Shown here in pieces: positions 1 through 9,764 of a DNA stretch of 64,000 nucleotides; within the stretch, counting starts at the first letter, position 1, and each line of letters begins with the position of its first letter. The notes under the pieces are model-generated. The model was not told the origin of the DNA. It made no database searches and was given only the letters and a program-made list of their open reading frames with translations. A program made the translations under genes and the position numbers. The stretch covers positions 13,917,427 to 13,981,426 of the forward strand of contig OX031065.1 of NCBI GenBank assembly GCA_943736015.1, written 5' to 3'. The stretch comes from Tridacna crocea. Its lineage: Eukaryota > Mollusca > Bivalvia > Cardiida > Cardiidae.

Positions 1-606
1 TTAGCCACTTGTCACATTAATTTTTGGGTTTTTTCTACACTGTACATTGATCACTTTGGCTTATTGAAAAGTTTCAATGTGCAGCATTTATTGTGGGTCC
101 AGTTAGAAAAGCGAATCCAGTTTAGGGCTTAGGAGGGGGGGTGCATCGAGGGTTTAAGGGAAGTAACTCTTGCAAGGGGCTTGAAAAGACCAAAACAAGG
201 TCTTCTGGGCCCCTATTTTCTTAAATGTTTGCCCATTTTCAGTGAAATCTGGCATGTGTGGATGGTGCATGCCTGGCAGTTTGCCAAGGACTGCACAGCA
301 GCCTTTAAAGAAGACTTTAAATCCACTTTTATGCCGTTTTTTTTCACTGTTTTTTATCTAGAAATTAGCGCCCATTTTGGAGCGATTTTGAAGGCCTCTG
401 ATTGGCTGATGGGCCCAGCTTTGAATTTGGCTGTTGGTACCCATTCTGATTTCCTTAAAGCTTCTCTGATTGGATAATTTCAGAGAGGGAAGAGATTTGA
501 TTGGCTGATGGGAAGGGGGGGGAATATCTGTTTATCGTTATTAACCTTTCACCACATAATGAAGCGGCTTTTTAACACCCCGAAGGCTTTTGAAAATAAA
601 CTGAGG

Positions 607-643
607 AAAGGAGAAAATGCGGGCCAGCAGCATTTTCTCCTTT
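607..643. repeat. Perfect 14-bp hairpin present in every unit (example in U0)
   Basis: aaaggagaaaatgc at 607-620 is the exact reverse complement of gcattttctccttt at 630-643, around a 9-base loop. The stem can extend by two more pairs past a single bulged T. The arms looked unchanged in all units inspected. The loop is gggctacca in most units and gggccagca in U0 and U5. Confidence 0.85.
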
Positions 644-759
644 TCCCACAATGTTTTCTACCCTATCAAAGAAAAAAATTGGATATTTTAGTTATTCTTA
701 CATCTTATTTAATCTTTATGGCCTACTTCTAAATTCTTCAAACAAGAACAAGATTTTTT

Positions 760-1660
760 TATCGGAAAAAGTTTCCGCAACTGCAACCGGTTGCTTCTGA
801 ATTTTATATTTTCGCGCAGCGGTTAAACATAAAATTTGACTTATGACTCGCGTGGTCGTCAAAATTGGTTCAATGTTTTCGTCACCCTGGTAAGAAAACA
901 GGGAAAAATTTTATTTACCTTTCTTTGATTTGTACAACAGGTATCGGTTGCCTCCGAAAGTGTCGAAGTTGATTTTACGATGTTACGCACAGCACGTAAC
1001 AGTCACGTGTGGGCGAGATGGTCACCGTAACCAAATCAGTGGCCCTAGTGAGAGAAAATGAAAAAGAAAAATCCGTATAATAGACTTAAGCAACCATTGT
1101 CGTATGCTATAAAATATTCCCTAAGTCGAATTTTCATGTTTTTGCGGATACGTAAGAGGCACCTGCCAGACAGTAGACTACCTAAATGGGTTTGTTGTCA
1201 GGTATAAAAAGATTGGAAAAAAAAAAATATTAGAAATTATATAAGTTCCCTCTATTTGACCTATCAAGCAACAGGTGTCGTCTGCTATGAAATGCTCCGT
1301 AAGTCAATTTTTCGCGGAGACGTAACTGACACCTATGAGACGGTAGTCAACGTAAATGGATTTGTCGTCACGGTATAAAGAGATTGGAGAAAAAAATATA
1401 CAGTAAAAATTTAGTTCCTTTTGTTTGATTTATGCAATAAGAAGCAGTTGCTACTGAAAGAGCCTTCAGTCTTTTTTTAGCCACTTGTCGCATTATTTTC
1501 TGGGGTTTTCGCATGAGCGTAACGGGCACATATGAGACGGTAGTCAACGTAACTGGGTTTCTTGTTGTGGTTTGAAGAGATTAGAAAAATTACACTTCAG
1601 TTGCCTTTGTTTGATATATGGGTTTTCAGTGTCTTTTTTAGCCACTTGTCACATTAATTT
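760..1660. repeat. Internal ~165-bp degenerate subrepeats within the unit (example in U0)
   Basis: The second half of each unit repeats a theme: cgtaa, a gacggtagtcaacgtaaatgg-like block, a tataaaaagattgg-like block, then a ttgttt/ttgatttat block and a caacaggtgtcgtctgctat-like block. The cgtaa anchor occurs at 995, 1151, 1321 and 1518. The caac/gttgc anchor occurs near 776, 937, 1091, 1268 and 1435. The block tagccacttgtc occurs at about 1478 and 1639. Spacings run from 154 to 197 bp. The copies are old and strongly diverged compared with the units that contain them. Confidence 0.75.
1108..1380 (+). promoter_or_regulatory. TATA-like motifs in successive subrepeats (example in U0)
   Basis: tataaaa at 1108, tataaaaa at 1203 and tataaag at 1374, the last two followed by gattgg, occupy equivalent places in consecutive subrepeats. 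They could be fortuitous in AT-rich DNA. Confidence 0.25.
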
Positions 1661-1761
1661 TTGGGTTTTTTCTACACTGTACATTGATCACTTTGGCTTA
1701 TTGAAAAGTTTCAATGTGCAGCATTTATTGTGGGTCCAGTTAGAAAAGCGAATCCAGTTTA

Positions 1762-1778
1762 GGGCTTGGGAGGGGGGG
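1762..1778 (+). other. G-quadruplex-like run (example in U1)
   Basis: gggcttgggaggggggg fits the four-run pattern with loops of 3, 1 and 1 bases. It recurs in most units at unit position about 191. It is interrupted in U0 and U5 (cttagg) and shortened in the gggatgggg subfamily (U4, U11-U14, U27, U28). Confidence 0.6.
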
Positions 1779-2035
1779 TGCATCGAGGGTTTAAGGGAAG
1801 TAACTCTTGCAAGGGGCTTGAAAACACCAAAACAAGGTCTTCTGGGCCCCTATTTTCTTAAATGTTTGCCCATTTTCAGTGAAATCTGGCATGTGTGGAT
1901 GGTGCATGCCTGGCAGTTTGCCAAGGACTGCACAGCAGCCTTTAAAGAAGACTTTAAATCCACTTTTATGCCGTTTTTTTTCACTGTTTTTTATCAATAA
2001 ATTAGCGCCCATTTTGGAGCGATTTTGAAGGCCTC

Positions 2036-2143
2036 TGATTGGCTGATGGGCCCAGCTTTGAATTTGGCTGTTGGTACCCATTCTGATTTCCTTAAAGCTT
2101 CTCTGATTGGATAATTTCAGAGAGGGAAGAGATTTGATTGGCT
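2036..2143 (-). promoter_or_regulatory. Three CCAAT boxes (NF-Y type) per unit (example in U1)
   Basis: tgattggct at 2036-2044 and 2135-2143, and tgattggat at 2104-2112, read on the minus strand as AGCCAATCA twice and TCCAATCA once. These match the NF-Y consensus. Spacings are 68 and 31 bp, the latter about three helical turns. The trio looked conserved in nearly all units (U24 loses one flank base). Whether a promoter exists is inference. Confidence 0.5.
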
Positions 2144-3209
2144 GATGGGAAGGGGGGGGAAATATCATTTTATCCTTATTAACCTTTTACCACATAATGA
2201 AGCGGCTTTTTAACACCCGGAAGGCTTTTGAAAATAAACTGAGGAAAGGAGAAAATGCGGGCTACCAGCATTTTCTCCTTTTCCCACAATGTTTTCTAGC
2301 CTATCAAAGAAAAAAATTGGATATTTTAGTTATTCTTACATCTTATTTAATCTTTATGGCCTACTTCTAAATTCTTCAAACAAGAACAAGATTTTTTTAT
2401 CGGAAAAAGTTTCCGCAACTGCAACCGGTTGCTTCTGAATTTTATATTTTCACGCAGCGGTTAAACATAAAATTTGACTTATGACTCGCGTGGTCGTCAA
2501 AATTGGTTCAATGTTTTCGTCACCCTGGTAAGAAAACAGGGAAAAATTTTGTTTACCTTTCTTTGATTTGTACAACAGGTATCGGTTGCCATCGAAAGTG
2601 TCAAAGTTGATTTTACGATGTTACGCACAGCACATAACAGTCACGTGTGGGCGAGATGGTCACCGTAACCAAATCAGTGGCCCTAGTGAGAGAAAATGAA
2701 AAAGAAAAATCCGTATAATAGACTTAAGCAACCATTGTCGTATGCTATAAAATATTCCCTAAGTCGAATTTTCATGTTTTTGTGGATACGTAAGAGGCAC
2801 CTGCCAGACAGTAGACAACCTAAATGGGTTTGTTGTCAGGTATAAAAAGATTGGAAAAAAAAAAATATTAGAAATTATATAAGTTCCCTCTATTTGACCT
2901 ATCAAGCAACAGGTGTCGTCTGCTATGAAATGCTCCGTAAGTCAATTTTTCGAGGAGACGTAACTGACACCTATGAGACGGTAGTCAACGTAAATGGATT
3001 TGTCATCACGGTATAAAGAGATTGGAGAAAAAAATATACAGTAAAAATTTAGTTCCTTTTGTTTGATTTATGCAATAAGAAGCAGTTGCTACTGAAAGAG
3101 CCTTCAGTCTTTTTTTAGCCACTTGTCGCATTATTTTCTGGGGTTTTCGCATGAGCGTAATGGGCACATATGAGACGGTAGTCAACGTAACTGGGTTTCT
3201 TGTTGTGGT

Positions 3210-4847
3210 TTGAAGAGATTAGAAAAATTACACTTCAGTTGCCTTTGTTTGATATATGGGTTTTCAGTGTCTTTTTTAGCCACTTGTCACATTAATTTTT
3301 GGGTTTTTTCTACACTGTACATTGATCACTTTGGCTTATTGGAAAGTTTCAATGTGCAGCATTTATTGTGGGTCCAGTTAGAAAAGCGAATCCAGTTTAG
3401 GGCTTGGGAGGGGGGGTGCATCGAGGGTTTAAGGGAAGTAACTCTTGCAAGGGGCTTGAAAAGACCAAAACAAGGTCTTCTGGGCCCCTATTTTCTTAAA
3501 TGTTTGCCCATTTTCAGTGAAATCTGGCATGTGTGGATGGTGCATGCCTGGCAGTTTGCCAAGGACTGCACAGCAGCCTTTAAAGAAGACTTTAAATCCA
3601 CTTTTATGCCGTTTTTTTTCACTGTTTTTTATCTATAAATTAGCGCCCATTTTGGAGCGATTTTGAAGGCCTCTGATTGGCTGATGGGCCCAGCTTTGAA
3701 TTTGGCTGTTGGTACCCATTCTGATTTCCTTAAAGCTTCTCTGATTGGATAATTTCAGAGAGGGAAGAGATTTGATTGGCTGATGGGAAGGGGGGGGAAA
3801 TATCTGTTTATCCTTATTAACCTTTTACCACGTAATGAAGCGGCTTTTTAACACCCCGAAGGCTTTTGAAAATAAACTGAGGAAAGGAGAAAATGCGGGC
3901 TACCAGCATTTTCTCCTTTTCCCACAATGTTTTCTACCCTATCAAAGAAAAAAATTGGATATTTTAGTTATTCTTACATCTTATTTAATCTTTATGGCCT
4001 ACTTCTAAATTCTTCAAACAAGAACAAGATTTTTTTATCGGAAAAAGTTTCCGCAACTGCAACCGGTTGCTTCTGAATTTTATATTTTCGCGCAGCGGTT
4101 AAACATAAAATTTGACTTATGACTCGCGTGGTCGTCAAAATTGGTTCAATGTTTTCGTCACCCTGGTAAGAAAACAGGGAAAAATTTTGTTTACCTTTCT
4201 TTGATTTGTACAACAGGTATAGGTTGCCTCCGAAAGTGTCGAAGTTGATTTTACGATGTTACGCACAGCACGTAACAGTCACGTGTGGGCGAGATGGTCA
4301 CCGTAACCAAATCAGTGGCCCTAGTGAGAGAAAATGAAAAAGAAAAATCTGTATAATAGACTTAAGCAACCATTGTCGTATGCTATAAAATATTCCCTAA
4401 GTCGAATTTTCATGTTTTTGCGGATACGTAAGAGGCACCTGCCAGACAGTAGACAACCTAAATGGGTTTGTTGTCAGGTATAAAAAGATTGGAAAAAAAA
4501 AAAAATTAGAAATTATATAAGTTCCCTCTATTTGACCTATCAAGCAACAGGTGTCGTCTGCTATGAAATGCTCCGTAAGTCAATTTTTCGCGGAGACGTA
4601 ACTGACACCTATGAGACGGTAGTCAACGTAAATGGATTTGTCGTCACGGTATAAAGAGATTGGAGAAAAAAATATACAGTAAAAATTTAGTTCCTTTTGT
4701 TTGATTTATGCAATAAGAAGCAGTTGCTACTGAAAGAGCCTTCAGTCTTTTTTTAGCCACTTGTCGCATTATTTTCTGGGGTTTTCGCATGAGCGTAACG
4801 GGCACATATGAGACGGTAGTCAACGTAACTGGGTTTCTTGTTGTGGT
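3210..4847. repeat. Satellite unit U2
   Basis: Counterpart of U7 (offset 8,193-8,194), sharing accacgtaatg, aatctgtata and an A-run going straight into aattag without tat. Private changes against U7: ggaaagtttc near 3341, gtataggtt near 4218, and poly-G of 8 against 9. The aatctgtata plus aattag combination also marks U21 and U23. Confidence 0.95.
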
Positions 4848-6490
4848 TTGAAGAGATTAGAAAAATTACACTTCAGTTGCCTTTGTTTGATATATGGGTT
4901 TTCAGTGTCTTTTTTAGCCACTTGTCACATTAATTTTTGGGTTTTTTCTACACTGTACATTGATCACTTTGGCTTATTGAAAAGTTTCAATGTGCAGCAT
5001 TTATTGTGGGTCCAGTTAGAAAAGCGAATCCAGTTTAGGGCTTGGGAGGGGGGGTGCATCGAGGGTTTAAGGGAAGTAACTCTTGCAAGGGGCTTGAAAA
5101 GACCAAAACAAGGTCTTCTGGGCCCCTATTTTCTTAAATGTTTGCCCATTTTCAGTGAAATCTGGCATGTGTGGATGGTGCATGCCTGGCAGTTTGCCAA
5201 GGACTGCACAGCAGCCTTTAAAGAAGACTTTAAATCCACTTTTATGCCGTTTTTTTTCACTGTTTTTTATCTATAAATTAGCGCCCATTTTGGAGCGATT
5301 TTGAAGGCCTCTGATTGGCTGATGGGCCCAGCTTTGAATTTGGCTGTTGGTACCCATTCTGATTTCCTTAAAGCTTCTCTGATTGGATAATTTCAGAGAG
5401 GGAAGAGATTTGATTGGCTGATGGGAAGGGGGGGGGGGAAATATCTGTTTATCCTTATTAACCTTTTACCACATAATGAAGCGGCTTTTTAACACCCCGA
5501 AGGCTTTTGAAAATAAACTGAGGAAAGGAGAAAATGCGGGCTACCAGCATTTTCTCCTTTTCCCACAATGTTTTCTACCCTATCAAAGAAAAAAATTGGA
5601 TATTTTAGTTATTCTTACATCTTATTTAATCTTTATGGCCTACTTCTAAATTCTTCAAACAAGAACAAGATTTTTTTATCGGAAAAAGTTTCCGCAACTG
5701 CAACCGGTTGCTTCTGAATTTTATATTTTCGCGCAGCGGTTAAACATAAAATTTGACTTATGACTCGCGTGGTCGTCAAAATTGGTTCAATGTTTTCGTC
5801 ACCCTGGTAAGAAAACAGGGAAAAATTTTGTTTACCTTTCTTTGATTTGTACAACAGGTATCGGTTGCCTCCGAAAGTGTCAAAGTTGATTTTACGATGT
5901 TACGCACAGCACGTAACAGTCACGTGTGGGCGAGATGGTCACCGTAACCAAATCAGTGGCCCTAGTGAGAGAAAATGAAAAAGAAAAATCCGTATAATAG
6001 ACTTAAGCAACCATTGTCGTATGCTATAAAATATTCCCTAAGTCGAATTTTCATGTTTTTGTGGATACGTAAGAGGCACCTGCCAGACAGTAGACAACCT
6101 AAATGGGTTTGTTGTCAGGTATAAAAAGATTGGAAAAAAAAAAAAATATTAGAAATTATATAAGTTCCCTCTATTTGACCTATCAAGCAACAGGTGTCGT
6201 CTGCTATGAAATGCTCCGTAAGTCAATTTTTCGAGGAGACGTAACTGACACCTATGAGACGGTAGTCAACGTAAATGGATTTGTTGTCACGGTATAAAGA
6301 GATTGGAGAAAAAAATATACAGTAAAAATTTAGTTCCTTTTGTTTGATTTATGCAATAAGAAGCAGTTGCTACTGAAAGAGCCTTCAGTCTTTTTTTAGC
6401 CACTTGTCGCATATTTTTCTGGGGTTTTCGCATGAGCGTAACGGGCACATATGAGACGGTAGTCAACGTAACTGGGTTTCTTGTTGTGGT
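4848..6490. repeat. Satellite unit U3 (chimeric, 1,643 bp)
   Basis: The longest unit. Up to about 5870 it matches U8, including an 11-base poly-G tract. From about 5880 it instead carries gtcaaag, tttgtggat, a 13-base A-run, cgaggag and gcatattttt, as in U10 (17.35-17.96 kb). The switch lies between about 5854 and 5881 and marks the right edge of the 8.19-kb duplication. Confidence 0.93.
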
Positions 6491-8127
6491 TTGAAGAGAT
6501 TAGAAAAATTACACTTCAGTTGCCTTTGTTTGATATATGGGTTTTCAGTGTCTTTTTTAGCCACTTGTCACATTAATTTTTGGGTTTTTTCTACACTGTA
6601 CATTGATCACTTTGGCTTATTGAAAAGTTTCAATGTGCAGCATTTATTGTGGGTCCAGTTAGAAAAGCGAATCCAGTTTAGGGCTTGGGATGGGGGTTGA
6701 ATCGAGGGTTTAAGGGAAGTAACTCTTGCAAGGGGCTTGAAAACACCAAAACAAGGTCTTCTGGGCCCCTATTTTCTTAAATGTTTGCCCATTTTCAGTG
6801 AAATCTGGCATGTGTGGATGGTGCATGCCTGGCAGTTTGCCAAGGACTGCACAGCAGCCTTTAAAGAAGACTTTAAATCCACTTTTATGCCGTTTTTTTT
6901 CACTGTTTTTTATCTATAAATTAGCGCCCATTTTGGAGCGATTTTGAAGGCCTCTGATTGGCTGATGGGCCCAGCTTTGAATTTGGCTGTTGGTACCCAT
7001 TCTGATTTCCTTAAAGCTTCTCTGATTGGATAATTTCAGAGAGGGAAGAGATTTGATTGGCTGATGGGAAGGGGGGGAAATATCTGTTTATCCTTATTAA
7101 CCTTTTACCACATAATGAAGCGGCTTTTTAACACCCCGAAGGCTTTTGAAAATAAACTGAGGAAAGGAGAAAATGCGGGCTACCAGCATTTTCTCCTTTT
7201 CCCACAATGTTTTCTACCCTATCAAAGAAAAAAATTGGATATTTTAGTTATTCTTACATCTTATTTAATCTTTATGGCCTACTTCTAAATTCTTCAAACA
7301 AGAACAAGATTTTTTTATCGGAAAAAGTTTCCGCAACTGCAACCGGTTGCTTCTGAATTTTATATTTTCGCGCAGCGGTTAAACATAAAATTTGACTTAT
7401 GACTCGCGTGGTCGTCAAAATTGGTTCAATGTTTTCGTCACCCTGGTAAGAAAACAGGGAAAAATTTTGTTTACCTTTCTTTGATTTGTACAACAGGTAT
7501 CGGTTGCCTCCGAAAGTGTCGAAGTTGATTTTACGATGTTACGCACAGCACGTAACAGTCACGTGTGGGCGAGATGGTCACCGTAACCAAATCAGTGGCC
7601 CTAGTGAGAGAAAATGAAAAAGAAAAATCCGTATAATAGACTTAAGCAACCATTGTCGTATGCTATAAAATATTCCCTAAGTCGAATTTTCATGTTTTTG
7701 CGGATACGTAAGAGGCACCTGCCAGACAGTAGACAACCTAAATGGGTTTGTTGTCAGGTATAAAAAGATTGGAAAAAAAAAAATATTAGAAATTATATAA
7801 GTTCCCTCTATTTGACCTATCAAGCAACAGGTGTCGTCTGCTATGAAATGCTCCGTAAGTCAATTTTTCGCGGAGACGTAACTGACACCTATGAGACGGT
7901 AGTCAACGTAAATGGATTTGTCGTCACGGTATAAAGAGATTGGAGAAAAAAATATACAGTAAAAATTTAGTTCCTTTTGTTTGATTTATGCAATAAGAAG
8001 CAGTTGCTACTGAAAGAGCCTTCAGTCTTTTTTTAGCCACTTGTCGCATTATTTTCTGGGGTTTTCGCATGAGCGTAACGGGCACATATGAGACGGTAGT
8101 CAACGTAACTGGGTTTCTTGTTGTGGT
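6491..8127. repeat. Satellite unit U4
   Basis: Carries gggatgggggttgaatcg in place of the usual G-rich run, plus aaaacacc; the same left half occurs in U12, U14 and U28. Poly-G tract of 7. The right half is of the common type (gcggat, cgcgg, gcattatt). Confidence 0.95.
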
Positions 8128-9764
8128 TTGAAGAGATTAGAAAAATTACACTTCAGTTGCCTTTGTTTGATATATGGGTTTTCAGTGTCTTTTTTAGCCA
8201 CTTGTCACATTAATTTTTGGGTTTTTTCTACACTGTACATTGATCACTTTGGCTTATTGAAAAGTTTCAATGTGCAGCATTTATTGTGGGTCCAGTTAGA
8301 AAAGCGAATCCAGTTTAGGGCTTAGGAGGGGGGGTGCATCGAGGGTTTAAGGGAAGTAACTCTTGCAAGGGGCTTGAAAAGACCAAAACAAGGTCTTCTG
8401 GGCCCCTATTTTCTTAAATGTTTGCCCATTTTCAGTGAAATCTGGCATGTGTGGATGGTGCATGCCTGGCAGTTTGCCAAGGACTGCACAGCAGCCTTTA
8501 AAGAAGACTTTAAATCCACTTTTATGCCGTTTTTTTTCACTGTTTTTTATCTAGAAATTAGCGCCCATTTTGGAGCGATTTTGAAGGCCTCTGATTGGCT
8601 GATGGGCCCAGCTTTGAATTTGGCTGTTGGTACCCATTCTGATTTCCTTAAAGCTTCTCTGATTGGATAATTTCAGAGAGGGAAGAGATTTGATTGGCTG
8701 ATGGGAAGGGGGGGGAATATCTGTTTATCGTTATTAACCTTTCACCACATAATGAAGCGGCTTTTTAACACCCCGAAGGCTTTTGAAAATAAACTGAGGA
8801 AAGGAGAAAATGCGGGCCAGCAGCATTTTCTCCTTTTCCCACAATGTTTTCTACCCTATCAAAGAAAAAAATTGGATATTTTAGTTATTCTTACATCTTA
8901 TTTAATCTTTATGGCCTACTTCTAAATTCTTCAAACAAGAACAAGATTTTTTTATCGGAAAAAGTTTCCGCAACTGCAACCGGTTGCTTCTGAATTTTAT
9001 ATTTTCGCGCAGCGGTTAAACATAAAATTTGACTTATGACTCGCGTGGTCGTCAAAATTGGTTCAATGTTTTCGTCACCCTGGTAAGAAAACAGGGAAAA
9101 ATTTTATTTACCTTTCTTTGATTTGTACAACAGGTATCGGTTGCCTCCGAAAGTGTCGAAGTTGATTTTACGATGTTACGCACAGCACGTAACAGTCACG
9201 TGTGGGCGAGATGGTCACCGTAACCAAATCAGTGGCCCTAGTGAGAGAAAATGAAAAAGAAAAATCCGTATAATAGACTTAAGCAACCATTGTCGTATGC
9301 TATAAAATATTCCCTAAGTCGAATTTTCATGTTTTTGCGGATACGTAAGAGGCACCTGCCAGACAGTAGACTACCTAAATGGGTTTGTTGTCAGGTATAA
9401 AAAGATTGGAAAAAAAAAAATATTAGAAATTATATAAGTTCCCTCTATTTGACCTATCAAGCAACAGGTGTCGTCTGCTATGAAATGCTCCGTAAGTCAA
9501 TTTTTCGCGGAGACGTAACTGACACCTATGAGACGGTAGTCAACGTAAATGGATTTGTCGTCACGGTATAAAGAGATTGGAGAAAAAAATATACAGTAAA
9601 AATTTAGTTCCTTTTGTTTGATTTATGCAATAAGAAGCAGTTGCTACTGAAAGAGCCTTCAGTCTTTTTTTAGCCACTTGTCGCATTATTTTCTGGGGTT
9701 TTCGCATGAGCGTAACGGGCACATATGAGACGGTAGTCAACGTAACTGGGTTTCTTGTTGTGGT
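8128..9764. repeat. Satellite unit U5
   Basis: Duplicate of U0, with the A-interrupted G-run (cttagg), tatctagaaatt, the altered hairpin loop gggccagca and gtagactacc. It starts the second copy of the 5-unit block. Confidence 0.95.

Larger units (their letters stand above)
1..1571. repeat. Satellite unit U0 (partial, starts at unit position 67)
   Basis: Counterpart of U5 at an offset of 8,193 bp. Shared private variants are cttaggagg in the G-rich run, tatctagaaatt, gggaatatc after the poly-G tract, tttcaccac, the loop gggccagca in the hairpin, and gtagactacc. The G-quadruplex-like run is interrupted by the A in cttagg. Poly-G tract of 8. Confidence 0.95.
1572..3209. repeat. Satellite unit U1
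   Basis: Counterpart of U6 (offset 8,193). Shared private variants: aaaacacc, tatcaataaatt, aatatcatttt, cacccggaagg, ttctagcc, gccatcgaaag, cacataac, tttgtcatcacgg and gcgtaatgggc. Poly-G tract of 8. It is among the most diverged units, and the U1/U6 pair is the clearest evidence for the 5-unit block duplication. Confidence 0.95.
1..5870. repeat. Five-unit (8,193-bp) block duplication, copy 1
   Basis: U0 to the middle of U3 match U5 to the middle of U8 at a constant offset of 8,193-8,194 bp, including poly-G lengths 8/8, 8/8, 8/9 and 11/11. Only about three differences were noticed (near 3341, 3790 and 4218). The match stops between 5854 and 5881. The left edge is outside the window. Confidence 0.9.

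Noticed and set aside
508-732. A 74-77-codon plus-strand frame with an ATG beside the poly-G tract
   Set aside because: Its reading frame depends on the length of the poly-G tract, which varies from 7 to 11 between units, so it is absent or shifted in many copies.
1509-1527. A possible CENP-B box in the unit (ttcgcatgagcgtaacggg)
   Set aside because: TTCG and CGGG are present, but the spacing between the central A and CGGG is six bases where the box needs two, so it does not fit the consensus.
1572-2000. A 142-codon plus-strand open frame repeated in most units
   Set aside because: It begins at TTG, not ATG, and its first ATG codon is about 107 codons in. It is interrupted or extended by single-base changes in several units (U0, U4, U9, U11, U16) and matches no protein I recognise. 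Its persistence follows from array homogenisation.
1791-2168. A 125-codon minus-strand frame in U1 and U6
   Set aside because: It exists only because of private changes in these two twin units, is antisense to the plus-strand frame, and has no recognisable feature.
3992-4213. A 73-codon minus-strand open frame repeated in most units
   Set aside because: It starts at a TTG codon and overlaps the subrepeat region. Changes between units are not biased to silent positions, and no domain is visible.
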